NCBI GenBank assembly: GCA_015484715.1
Contig: WFUY01000129.1
Location: 1-7,302, forward strand
DNA: 7,302 nucleotides
Origin: Thermoflexales bacterium
GTDB taxonomy: Bacteria > Chloroflexota > Anaerolineae > S140-20
Direction of reading: 5' to 3'
In this document: positions 1 through 6,117 of the stretch, piece by piece
How positions within the stretch are numbered: the first letter of the stretch is position 1
Layout: the number at the start of each line of letters is the position of its first letter
Notes under the pieces: generated by a model
What the model was told of the DNA's origin: nothing
The model's database searches: none
What the model saw: only the letters and a program-made list of their open reading frames with translations
Translations under genes and position numbers: made by a program

Positions 1-1539
1 ACCCTACGCGACGGGACCCAGGGCGAAGGCATCTCCCTCTCCGTCGAAGACAAGCTCAAGATCACCCGCCTGTTGGACGAGCTGGGGGTGCACTACGTCG
101 AGGGCGGATGGCCGGGCTCCAACCCCAAGGATGCCGACTACTTCCGGCGGGTGCGGGGGCTCCCTCTGGAGCGCACCCGTGTCGCCGCCTTCGGCAGCAC
201 CTGCCGGGTGGGCAGTCGGCCCGAGGAGGACGCCAACCTCCGGGCGCTGCTGGAGGCCGAGACCCCCGTCGTCACCGTCGTGGGCAAGAGCTGGACCCTC
301 CACGTCCACGACGTCCTGCGCACCACCCTGGAGGAGAACCGGCGCATCATCCGGGAGAGCCTGGCCTACCTCAAGAGTCACGGGCGGGAGATCGTCTACG
401 ACGCCGAGCACTTCTTCGACGGCTACAAGGCCGATGCCCGCTACGCCCTGTCCACGCTTCAGGCCGCCGTCGAGGGAGGCGCGGACACCCTCGTTCTGGC
501 CGACACCAACGGGGGCTCGATGCCTTGGGAGGTTGAGGCCATCGTCCGGGAGGTGCGGGCCGCCTTCCCCCACGTTCCCCTGGGCATCCACACCCACAAC
601 GATGGGGAGATGGCGGTGGCCAACAGCCTGGCCGCCATCCGGGCGGGGGCCGTCCACGTTCAAGGGACCATTAACGGCTACGGCGAGCGGTGCGGTAACG
701 CCAACCTCTGTGTCGTCATCCCCAACCTGGAGTTGAAGATGGGGCTGACCGCCCTGCCGCCCGGCCACCTGGCCCACCTGACCCGCATCGCCCGCACCGT
801 GGCGGCCATCGCCAACCAGCCCCTGCACCACCAGATGGCCTACGTGGGGCGGAGCGCCTTCGCCCACAAGGGGGGCATCCACGTGGCTGCCATGCGCCGC
901 AACCCCCAAAGCTACCAGCACGTTGACCCGGCGCTGGTGGGCAACCGCTCGCGGGTCCTCGTCTCCGAACTGTCGGGCCGGGGGAACCTGCTGAGCAAGG
1001 CCGAGGAGCTGGGCATCTCTCCCCAGGAGATCGGCGACCTGCGGGGGGTGCTCCAGACGATCAAGGAACTGGAGCACCGGGGCTTCACCTTCGAGGGAGC
1101 CGAGGCCTCCGTGGAGATGCTGCTGCGCCGTGCCCGCCCGGACTACCGTCCTCCCTTCGAGATGCTCGACTTCATGGTCGTCGTCGAGCACCGGGAGCGC
1201 CGGGGGACCTTCGCCGAGGCGACCATCAAAGTTCGCGTAGAGGATGAGATTATCCACACGGCTGCCGAGGGCAACGGCCCCGTCAACGCCCTGGACGCGG
1301 CCCTGCGCAAGGCGCTGACGCCGGTCTACCCCCACCTGGCCGAGTTCCACCTGGCCGACTACAAGGTGCGCATCCTGGACGGCGAACGGGGGACGGCGGC
1401 CACCACCCGGGTGCTCATTGACATGCAGAACGCCGTCCGGCGCTGGAGCACCGTCGGGGCCTCCACCAACATCATCGAGGCCAGTTGGATCGCCCTGGCC
1501 GACGCCGTCGAGTACGGCCTAACGGTCGCCAGCCCGTAG
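1..1539 (+). CDS. cimA: Citramalate synthase (CimA type), 5'-truncated
   Basis: Catalyses condensation of pyruvate with acetyl-CoA to (R)-citramalate, first step of the threonine-independent route to 2-oxobutanoate and isoleucine; cytoplasmic. The window opens inside the gene: frame 1 is open from base 1 and begins TLRDGTQGEG, the N-terminal strand of the DRE-TIM metallolyase barrel, so only roughly 8-15 residues should be missing. The internal ATG at 73 is not the true start. Visible residues (numbered from the window edge): R3 and D4 of the active site, EGGWPGSNPKD around 34-44, the metal-binding HTHND at 197-201, and SAFAHKGGIH at 285-294. From about residue 381 a LeuA-type dimer/regulatory domain follows, ending with a conserved ASTNIIEASW. 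EGGWPGSNPKD, which I associate with CimA rather than 2-isopropylmalate synthase, decides the assignment. About 512 residues are present, fitting the CimA length of about 525. The regulatory domain suggests feedback control, probably by isoleucine (inference). Confidence 0.93.
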   Translation, partial: TLRDGTQGEGISLSVEDKLKITRLLDELGVHYVEGGWPGSNPKDADYFRRVRGLPLERTRVAAFGSTCRVGSRPEEDANLRALLEAETPVVTVVGKSWTLHVHDVLRTTLEENRRIIRESLAYLKSHGREIVYDAEHFFDGYKADARYALSTLQAAVEGGADTLVLADTNGGSMPWEVEAIVREVRAAFPHVPLGIHTHNDGEMAVANSLAAIRAGAVHVQGTINGYGERCGNANLCVVIPNLELKMGLTALPPGHLAHLTRIARTVAAIANQPLHHQMAYVGRSAFAHKGGIHVAAMRRNPQSYQHVDPALVGNRSRVLVSELSGRGNLLSKAEELGISPQEIGDLRGVLQTIKELEHRGFTFEGAEASVEMLLRRARPDYRPPFEMLDFMVVVEHRERRGTFAEATIKVRVEDEIIHTAAEGNGPVNALDAALRKALTPVYPHLAEFHLADYKVRILDGERGTAATTRVLIDMQNAVRRWSTVGASTNIIEASWIALADAVEYGLTVASP

Positions 1540-1558
1540 AGCGCCGGGCGGGGAGGGA

Positions 1559-1635
1559 GCCGTCCACGAATGGGGCACGAATACACGAATTAAGGACCGC
1601 TTCATTCGTGTATTTGTGAGAAATTCGTGGACGGC
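1559..1635. repeat. Long imperfect hairpin repeat of CACGAAT/ATTCGTG units
   Basis: Two nested stems. The outer arms are 1559-1571 and 1623-1635, 13 perfect pairs (GCCGTCCACGAAT with ATTCGTGGACGGC). The inner arms are 1576-1590 and 1604-1618, 15 pairs with one G.U. They are separated by a symmetric 4/4 internal loop (gggg / agaa) and closed by a 13-base loop at 1591-1603. The unit CACGAAT occurs at 1565, 1576 and 1584, and its complement ATTCGTG at 1604 and 1623 with a variant at 1612. It starts 20 bases after the cimA stop. No T-run follows, so it is not a textbook terminator, although as RNA it could protect the 3' end of the cimA transcript. Its base composition is unlike the flanking genes. 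I recall similar ATTCGTG-type hairpins as dispersed non-coding repeats in environmental bacterial genomes, so a MITE-like or REP-like element is plausible. Confidence 0.75.
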
Positions 1636-1688
1636 CTGCTACGGACCACTCTCTCGCTCACTTGTGGGTAATCACCGGGAGGATTAGG

Positions 1689-1716
1689 TTGTCTTTCCAG
1701 GCGGGATGCGTACAAT
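1689..1716 (+). promoter_or_regulatory. Candidate sigma70 promoter of the toxin-antitoxin-like pair
   Basis: A -35-like TTGTCT at 1689-1694 and a -10-like TACAAT at 1711-1716 are separated by 16 bases, giving a predicted transcription start near 1722-1724. The -10 box overlaps a small inverted repeat, CGTA-CAAT-TACG at 1709-1720, which could be an operator for autoregulation. If this promoter is used, the GGAGG at 1720-1724 lies at or outside the transcript end, and the well-spaced GGGAGGG at 1757-1763 becomes the functional ribosome binding site. The match is by eye only. Confidence 0.4.
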
Positions 1717-1767
1717 TACGGAGGAAAGCAACCATTGCCGGGTAAGATACAGCCTAGGGAGGGAAAG

Positions 1768-2097
1768 ATGCTCGCCAAAACCCATCCAGCCGTGGAAGCT
1801 CTGACTACCATTGCCGAGAGGATGGTTTTAGTCGGCCTGTACCCATCCCCCGAAGAAGCCGTAAAGGGCCTAGCCCTTGCCCAGATCGAGAGGGAGATCG
1901 AGGAGCTTCAACAGCAGATTTCTTCTCTGGAGGAGAAATACGGGATGAGCTTTGAGGAGTTCACAGCGTCCCTACGCCACCGTGCTACGATGCAAGAGGA
2001 AATGGACTGGGAGGAGTGGGACGATGCTCGCAAGAAGCTAGAAATTCGCCAGGAAGCTCTGGAGGCAATAATCCAGTATGCTCCCGCCCCTAACTGA
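1768..2097 (+). CDS. Putative antitoxin-like small coiled-coil protein
   Basis: A 109-residue, acidic, mostly helical protein. Residues 1-35 form a short alpha-helical head (HPAVEALTTIAERMVLVGL then PSPEEA). Residues 38-58 form a heptad-like coiled coil rich in Glu and Gln. EKYGMSFEEF at 56-65 is followed by a Trp/Glu-rich helix (DWEEWDDARKKLE). I associate that layout with the small proteins encoded just before TumE/DUF6516-like genes, where they are presumed antitoxins. ATG 1768 is chosen because GGGAGGG at 1757-1763 is ideally spaced and the candidate promoter leaves a short leader. A TTG at 1735 with GGAGG at 1720-1724 would add 11 residues and cannot be excluded. The 3' end overlaps the next gene by 20 bases, typical of coupled antitoxin-toxin pairs. 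G+C is clearly lower than in cimA and leuB. No DNA-binding domain is obvious. The antitoxin role is inferred from context. Confidence 0.6.
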   Translation: MLAKTHPAVEALTTIAERMVLVGLYPSPEEAVKGLALAQIEREIEELQQQISSLEEKYGMSFEEFTASLRHRATMQEEMDWEEWDDARKKLEIRQEALEAIIQYAPAPN

Positions 2098-2446
2098 CCT
2101 GATAGCCCTGCTCGAAGCCTACCCCCAGATCCGCGCCGTCCAGATTTGGGAGTATGAGGTTCTCGAAGGGCGGGCCTGGCTGATCAAATTGAGATGCTCG
2201 CTCCCCAAGGGATACCAGCTTCAGATTCGCTTGCGACTGAGAGGCGAGCGCGTTGAGTACTCCTATCAGCTTTTCAAAGCCAGGCCTATCTTGCGGTGGG
2301 ATAATGCTCCGCACCATCCTGGTCTAGAGAATTTCCCGCACCACTTCCACGATGAAGCGGACGCGAAGCACCCTTCCGCGCTTGTGGGGGAGCCCTTGGA
2401 AGACCTCCCGGCTGTCCTCAAGAAGATCCTTGAACACATTACATAG
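2078..2446 (+). CDS. TumE-family (DUF6516-like) putative toxin
   Basis: A 122-residue protein recognised by its C-terminal signature: YSYQLF at 61-66, RWDNAPHHP at 73-81, then FPHHFHDE at 86-93 and an [11 protein letters not shown] helix at 108-117. Proteins with this His/Asp-rich core are annotated as the toxin component of TumE-type toxin-antitoxin systems. The N-terminal half alternates strands ([31 protein letters not shown]), consistent with a small alpha/beta fold. The clustered His, Asp and Arg suggest a nucleic-acid or phosphodiester active site, but I do not assert a mechanism. The ATG at 2078 lies inside the 3' end of the preceding gene in another frame. The nearest Shine-Dalgarno-like GGAGG (2061-2065) is 12 bases away, so translational coupling is likely. 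Its TAG is one base before the leuB ATG. The module splits an otherwise biosynthetic gene pair and has lower G+C, suggesting acquisition by transfer. Confidence 0.75.
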   Translation: MLPPLTDLIALLEAYPQIRAVQIWEYEVLEGRAWLIKLRCSLPKGYQLQIRLRLRGERVEYSYQLFKARPILRWDNAPHHPGLENFPHHFHDEADAKHPSALVGEPLEDLPAVLKKILEHIT

Positions 2447-2447
2447 G

Positions 2448-3521
2448 ATGATGACTGCTCAGATCGTGACGCTACCAGGCGATGGGATCGGCCCGGAGGT
2501 GGTCGCCGAGGGGGTGAAAGTGCTCCGGGCCGTGGCCGACCGGTTCGGCCACCGTTTCACCTTCGAAGAAGCGCTGATCGGAGGTTGCGCCATCGAGGCC
2601 ACGGGGACAGCGCTGCCGGAGGAGACGCTGGCGGCGTGCCGCCGGGCCGACGCCGTCCTCCTAGGAGCCGTCGGTGGCCCTCGCTGGTCCGACCCCACCG
2701 CGCCGGTCCGCCCAGAGCAGGGGCTGCTGGGGCTGCGCCGCGAACTGGGCCTCTACGCCAACCTGCGCCCGGTCCGCCTCTACCCGGACCTGCGGGAGGT
2801 CTCCCCCCTCCGCCCAGAGCGGTTGGACGGGGTGGACCTGGTGGTGGTGCGGGAACTGACCGGCGGCATCTACTTCGGCCCCCGGCAGGAGGCGACGGAG
2901 GAGCGGCCGACGGCCTACGACACGATGGTCTACACCGCTGAGGAGGTGGAGCGGATCGCCCACGTGGCCTTCCGCCTGGCCCGGCAGCGGCGGGGCCGGG
3001 TGACGCTGGTGGATAAGGCCAACGTGCTGGCCACCTCGCGCCTCTGGCGGCGGGTGGTGGCCTCGGTGGCCGCCTCCTACCCGGAGGTGTCGTGGGAGCC
3101 GATGCTGGTGGATGCGGCGGCGATGCACCTGCTCCGTCGGCCGGCCGATTTCGACGTCATCCTGACCGCCAATATGTTCGGCGACATCCTGACCGACGAG
3201 GCCTCGATGCTGGCCGGCTCGATGGGGATGCTCCCCTCGGCCTCGTTGGGGGAGGGCCGGCGCGGCGTCTACGAGCCGATCCACGGCAGCGCCCCCGACA
3301 TCGTGGGGCAGGGCGTCGCCAACCCCCTGGCGACCATCCTGAGCGCGGCCATGTTGCTGCGCCACTCGTTGGGGCTGGAGCGGGAGGCTCAGGCCGTCGA
3401 AGCCGCCGTCGAGCGGGTCCTGGCCCAGGGATACCGCACCGCCGACATCGCCGAACCGGGGACCCAGATCGTGGGGACAGCTCGGATGGGCGACCTGGTC
3501 GTCGAGGCGCTGGCGGGCTGA
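2448..3521 (+). CDS. leuB: 3-isopropylmalate dehydrogenase
   Basis: NAD-dependent oxidative decarboxylation of (2R,3S)-3-isopropylmalate in leucine synthesis; next to cimA it probably also handles 3-methylmalate in the citramalate route (inference). The 357 residues match the family length. Hallmarks in order: GDGIGPEV at 11-18, [10 protein letters not shown] at 71-80, the substrate-contacting LRREL and LRPVR arginines around 97-110, [10 protein letters not shown] at 135-144 with Tyr142, VDKANVL at 188-194 with Lys190, the metal ligands Asp222, Asp246 and Asp250 in VDAAAMHL and MFGDILTDE, and the NAD-binding [15 protein letters not shown] near 279-293. The start is ATG 2448 or 2451, since [13 protein letters not shown] aligns with the family N-terminus; the earlier in-frame ATG at 2352 would bury 95 bases in the toxin gene and adds no family sequence. 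There is no convincing Shine-Dalgarno before 2448, and the upstream stop at 2444-2446 suggests reinitiation. G+C returns to about 70%. Confidence 0.96.
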   Translation: MMTAQIVTLPGDGIGPEVVAEGVKVLRAVADRFGHRFTFEEALIGGCAIEATGTALPEETLAACRRADAVLLGAVGGPRWSDPTAPVRPEQGLLGLRRELGLYANLRPVRLYPDLREVSPLRPERLDGVDLVVVRELTGGIYFGPRQEATEERPTAYDTMVYTAEEVERIAHVAFRLARQRRGRVTLVDKANVLATSRLWRRVVASVAASYPEVSWEPMLVDAAAMHLLRRPADFDVILTANMFGDILTDEASMLAGSMGMLPSASLGEGRRGVYEPIHGSAPDIVGQGVANPLATILSAAMLLRHSLGLEREAQAVEAAVERVLAQGYRTADIAEPGTQIVGTARMGDLVVEALAG

Positions 3522-3550
3522 ACCCGGCCTCGGCATCGAAAAGCGAGAGA

Positions 3551-3609
3551 AGCAACCAGGTAAAGTTGCTCGGTCCCTGCCTGGGGCCGAGCAACCGGCT
3601 CTTCAGAGC
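3551..3609 (+). terminator. Strong hairpin after leuB with competing upstream pairing
   Basis: The main stem pairs 3565-3577 (GTTGCTCGGTCCC) with 3583-3595 (GGGGCCGAGCAAC): 13 pairs with one G.U and a 5-base loop. It lies 43 bases after the leuB stop. No T-run follows, so if it terminates it does so without the classical U-tract. A mutually exclusive pairing exists: AGCAAC at 3551-3556 can pair with GTTGCT at 3565-3570, and CCAGG at 3556-3560 with CCTGG at 3580-3584. A small third hairpin, GCTC/GAGC, sits at 3598-3609. The arrangement resembles an attenuator, though a plain terminator or 3'-end-stabilising stem is simpler. Confidence 0.5.
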
Positions 3610-3671
3610 GCAACGATAAGGCAATCACGGTGTTTACTCACCATAGGAGAACAGCCAAGGAGGGAGATTCT

Positions 3672-4004
3672 ATGATTGTTCGATTGGTCTCACTGCGGTT
3701 TCACCCCGATCGTGTGGAAGAGTTCAAGCAGCTCTACCAGAAAATCCACCGACAGATCCGTTCTTCACCAGGGTGCCTCCACCTCCAGCTGGTCGTGGAC
3801 AACGAGGGTGAAGGGGAGTGCTTCACCATCAGCTATTGGCGCTCTCAGGAGGACCTGGACCGCTACCGAAACAGCCCCTTCTTCCGCAGCGTATGGCCTC
3901 GGGTGAAGGCGATGCTGCGGGAGAAACCGTGGGCGAAGAGCTTCAAAGTGCTGGTGGACGATCCATTCCGCCCGGTGAGCTTCGGGGACGCACCGTCCTC
4001 GTAG
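3672..4004 (+). CDS. Antibiotic biosynthesis monooxygenase (ABM)-fold small protein
   Basis: A 110-residue protein with the dimeric alpha+beta barrel layout of the ABM family: an initial strand MIVRLVSLRFHP, a helix over residues 14-30 (RVEEFKQLYQKIHRQIRS), the family turn SPGCLHLQL at 32-40, a strand with an acidic loop (VVDNEGEGECFTISYW) and the helix signature SQEDLDRYRNSPFF at 58-71. Such proteins include small quinol monooxygenases, haem-degrading enzymes and many uncharacterised members; nothing here fixes a substrate, and the cofactor-free fold leaves few diagnostic residues. The ATG at 3672 is chosen because a full Shine-Dalgarno, AAGGAGG at 3657-3663, lies 8 bases upstream and MIVRLVS starts the fold; the alternative GTG at 3630 adds 14 unconserved-looking residues. 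It lies between the leuB hairpin and the transporter leader, so it may be its own transcription unit. Its G+C is lower than in leuB. Confidence 0.8.
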   Translation: MIVRLVSLRFHPDRVEEFKQLYQKIHRQIRSSPGCLHLQLVVDNEGEGECFTISYWRSQEDLDRYRNSPFFRSVWPRVKAMLREKPWAKSFKVLVDDPFRPVSFGDAPSS

Positions 4005-4360
4005 GCTTCTTGGAGGTTTCCGATCTGAGTTCATCCGCCGCATCTATGGGCATCTGTGTTCAGGAGGGTTACAAGAATCCCGTGGGTCTCCGGTTCCCGC
4101 TACCAAACGAGGGCAGGGGATGCGATGTTGGGGGGACCGGGACCCTAGCCTAGGGGAAAGGAGGTGATGCCGACCAAGGCGATCACGGGGATTGTTCGGG
4201 GTTGCCCTGCGTGTGAGGCTCTGGACTGCCTCAGACGAGGCCCCCTGCGTCCCGGAGGGTCTATCCAGAGCGTCCGGGTGCGGAGTCTCTACGGAGAGGG
4301 AGCTCCGGACCACAGGAGTGGTCGTACCGTCCGCAAGCTAAGAGAAGGAGGGAGTTCCTC
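4005..4360 (+). promoter_or_regulatory. Long structured leader before the transporter; candidate cis-regulatory RNA
   Basis: This 356-base stretch has no convincing gene. It has unusually many long complementary segments. Domain A: 4076-4083 pairs with 4185-4193 (one bulge), enclosing a stem of 4084-4088 plus 4090-4098 with 4132-4140 plus 4141-4145 (14 pairs, one G.U, one bulged T), capped by CCAAaC/GTTGG at 4103-4108 and 4127-4131. Domain B: 4218-4225 pairs with 4264-4271 (8 perfect pairs), enclosing GCCTC/GAGGC (4228-4232, 4237-4241) and CCCT/AGGG (4243-4246, 4256-4259), a three-way junction. Domain C: 4272-4277 pairs with 4305-4310, directly abutting domain B; CGGAC 4306-4310 could instead pair with GTCCG 4329-4333. 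The transporter Shine-Dalgarno (AAGGAGG, 4345-4351) can fold into a small hairpin, GAGG 4348-4351 with CCTC 4357-4360. I found no match to the common riboswitch classes and no clear promoter here. Confidence 0.5.
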
Positions 4361-5980
4361 ATGGCCGAAGAGCGCAGGGGACACGTCCCCAAGGATATGC
4401 TGGTCGAGGGTAAGGAGGTCCCCGTTGGGACCTCGCTATCGGCGCTGAAGCCGATGAAAGTGGCCAAGCTCCCACCGTTGACGGTGGGCATCGCAGCGAT
4501 GCTGGGGCCGGCTTTCATCTGGGCCTCCATCTCCCAAGGCAGCGGCGAGTTGATCTGGTGGCCCTACATCGCGGCCAAGTACGGCACCGCCTTTCTGGGC
4601 ATCCTCATCCCCGCTTTGTTGATCCAGTACTGGGTCAACCAGGAGATCATCCGCTACACCGCGCTCACGGGCGAAGGGCCGTGGTCGGCCCTGGGCCGCA
4701 TTGGCCGCTGGTTTACCGTCCCCTTCTGGATTCTCGCCTTCTTCACCTTCCTCTGGTTTGGCGGCTACGCCAGCGCCGGCGGCACCGCCATGCGGGACCT
4801 TCTGGGCTGGCCCGCCGATCCGGCTCTCGGCTCCCGCTTCTGGGGGTTGACCATTATGGTCATCATGTTCGTTGGCCTCGTCGTCAGCCGGGTGGTCTAC
4901 AAGTTGGTTGAGTGGCTGATGAAAGTGATCATGGTGGTCAGCATCATCGGTGCGATTATGGCGGTGCTGCGACCGGATGTGCTGAGCACAGCAGGCACCT
5001 ACCTGGCAGCGCTCCTCAACCCCTTCAAGGGCATCGCCAACATGCTGAACCCCACCAACGTGCAGGGCTGGGATCCCGCAGACACCGACAAGATCGTCAC
5101 CGGCATCGCCTACGCCGGGATGGGCGGCTACCTGAACCTCCTCTACGCCTACTGGATGCGGGACAAGGGCGTGGGTATGTCCAAGTGGATTGGCCGCGTC
5201 ACCAGCCCCATCACCGGTGAGCCCGAGGCGATCCCCAGCGAGGGCTACGTCTTCGAGGACACCGAGGAGAACCGCCGCAACTGGAAGGATTGGCTGCGCT
5301 ACCTCCGCTGGGACAACGGCCTGGCTGTGGCCGCCAACGGGTTTACCTGCCTGCTGATGACCTGGCTGGGTCTGGCCATTCTGCATCCCCAGGGCGTCGC
5401 CCCCGCCGGCTGGAAGATCGCTGTGGAACAGGCCCGCTTCCTCGAGGTCGCCTGGGGGACCTTTGGGCGCATCGCCTTCCTCATCATCGGCTTCGCTTTC
5501 CTGGGCGACACCTGGGTCGGCCTGGCCGACGGCCTGGCTCGGGAGTACGCGGAGTTCTTCTGGACCAACTTCTCCTGGGCCAAGATCCGCGACTACCGCT
5601 GGTGGTACTACTTCTGGCTCACCTTCCTGGCCATCGTCACCACCGTCACCATGTTCATCGCCCGCCCCGACCCCCTGATCCTCATCGCCGGCGTCGTCAA
5701 CATCTTCGCCTTCGCCATCTTCATCCCCGCCTACATGTACATCAACTACACGATGCTGCCCAAGGTCCTGCCGGAGTGGGTGCGCCCCGCGAAGGCGACG
5801 ATGGTCTGGCTCTTCATCATCTGGCTGATCTACCTGGGGACGGGCGTCTGGTACATCGCCCTCTCGCCCCAGCGGGTGCCTTACCTCCTCGTGATGCTGG
5901 TCGTGTGGATCGTTGTCGGCGGCTTCTTCTACATCAAGGACCGCCAGCAACCGCCTGTCCCCGCGGTCGAGACGGCCTGA
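4361..5980 (+). CDS. Nramp-like (SLC11-related) inner-membrane transporter, atypical motifs
   Basis: A 539-residue integral membrane protein with about 11-12 hydrophobic segments, including roughly 42-60, 74-92, 118-138, 160-178, 186-203, 244-264, 321-342, 366-386, 415-433, 437-463, 478-500 and 507-525. The overall look is of Nramp/SLC11, LeuT-fold secondary transporters that usually import Mn2+ or Fe2+. Segment 1 carries GPAFIWASISQGSGELIWWP at 49-68, where classical Nramps have the metal-binding DPGN. Segment 6 has AGMGGYLNLLYAYWM at 252-266 in place of the MPHN region. Both substrate-contact motifs are therefore replaced, and the substrate may not be a transition metal. A polar loop of about 50 residues (267-318) follows segment 6, longer than expected, and a charged 30-residue N-terminal tail precedes segment 1. 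AAGGAGG at 4345-4351 sets the ATG at 4361. It seems monocistronic, with a structured leader before it and a hairpin after it. Confidence 0.78.
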   Translation: MAEERRGHVPKDMLVEGKEVPVGTSLSALKPMKVAKLPPLTVGIAAMLGPAFIWASISQGSGELIWWPYIAAKYGTAFLGILIPALLIQYWVNQEIIRYTALTGEGPWSALGRIGRWFTVPFWILAFFTFLWFGGYASAGGTAMRDLLGWPADPALGSRFWGLTIMVIMFVGLVVSRVVYKLVEWLMKVIMVVSIIGAIMAVLRPDVLSTAGTYLAALLNPFKGIANMLNPTNVQGWDPADTDKIVTGIAYAGMGGYLNLLYAYWMRDKGVGMSKWIGRVTSPITGEPEAIPSEGYVFEDTEENRRNWKDWLRYLRWDNGLAVAANGFTCLLMTWLGLAILHPQGVAPAGWKIAVEQARFLEVAWGTFGRIAFLIIGFAFLGDTWVGLADGLAREYAEFFWTNFSWAKIRDYRWWYYFWLTFLAIVTTVTMFIARPDPLILIAGVVNIFAFAIFIPAYMYINYTMLPKVLPEWVRPAKATMVWLFIIWLIYLGTGVWYIALSPQRVPYLLVMLVVWIVVGGFFYIKDRQQPPVPAVETA

Positions 5981-6006
5981 CCCCCAGCCGCCTCAGGCCC
6001 CGATGC

Positions 6007-6045
6007 AAGCCCCGGGTCGGCGTATGCCCCGCCAGCCCGGGGCTT
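6007..6045 (+). terminator. Probable terminator hairpin after the transporter gene
   Basis: AAGCCCCGGG at 6007-6016 pairs perfectly with CCCGGGGCTT at 6036-6045 (10 pairs). An inner GGCG/CGCC stem (6019-6022, 6030-6033) with a 7-base loop extends it. It begins 26 bases after the transporter stop and is followed by a moderately T-rich stretch (ccttagtcctgcccatttct) rather than a true T-run. The A and T at the stem base could serve bidirectionally, but no gene converges here. Confidence 0.65.
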
Positions 6046-6117
6046 CCTTAGTCCTGCCCATTTCTGCGCACTTCCACAATGGTCATATCTTAGGAACGGT
6101 CATTCCCGAGGGTCACC

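Noticed and set aside
4..1350. Long open frame antisense to cimA (448 codons)
   Set aside because: A side effect of high third-position G+C. Its translation is low-complexity (Gly, Val, Asp, His) with no motif, and the opposite strand has clear CimA motifs.
2352..2447. N-terminal extension of leuB from ATG 2352
   Set aside because: It lies entirely within the toxin-like gene in another frame and adds residues with no counterpart in the LeuB family; [13 protein letters not shown] at 2448 is the normal N-terminus.
4143..4180. Fragment of a 16S rRNA 3' end on the - strand (ATCACCTCCTTT preceded by CGGC)
   Set aside because: Similarity stops after the 12-mer and a few flanking bases; helix 45 and upstream rRNA sequence are absent.
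4286..4299. Guanidine-II (mini-ykkC) hairpin: CTCT-ACGG-AGAG has an ACGR loop
   Set aside because: That class needs two such hairpins in tandem. The neighbouring GCCTC/GAGGC hairpin has the loop AGAC, and the closing pairs do not fit.
4310..4338. T-box-like AGGAGTGGTCGTACCG resembling the GGGTGGNACC element
   Set aside because: Three extra bases interrupt the invariant bulge, no specifier stem was recognised upstream, and no terminator or sequestrator is correctly placed.
4164..4448. Small gene after the strong Shine-Dalgarno-like element at 4157
   Set aside because: The start codon overlaps the element, the product is Arg/Gly/Ser/Pro-rich without family resemblance, and it overlaps the transporter start by 88 bases. 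Kept only as a possible leader ORF.
4436..5950. Long open frame antisense to the transporter (504 codons)
   Set aside because: The translation is Gly/Asp/Glu/His-rich, as expected of the complement of a hydrophobic high-G+C gene; no domain is recognisable and the sense frame is convincing.
6062..6091. Promoter for panB (TTCTGC, 18 bases, TATCTT)
   Set aside because: Both hexamers are weak matches and similar matches occur by chance; a promoter after the terminator is expected but cannot be placed with confidence.
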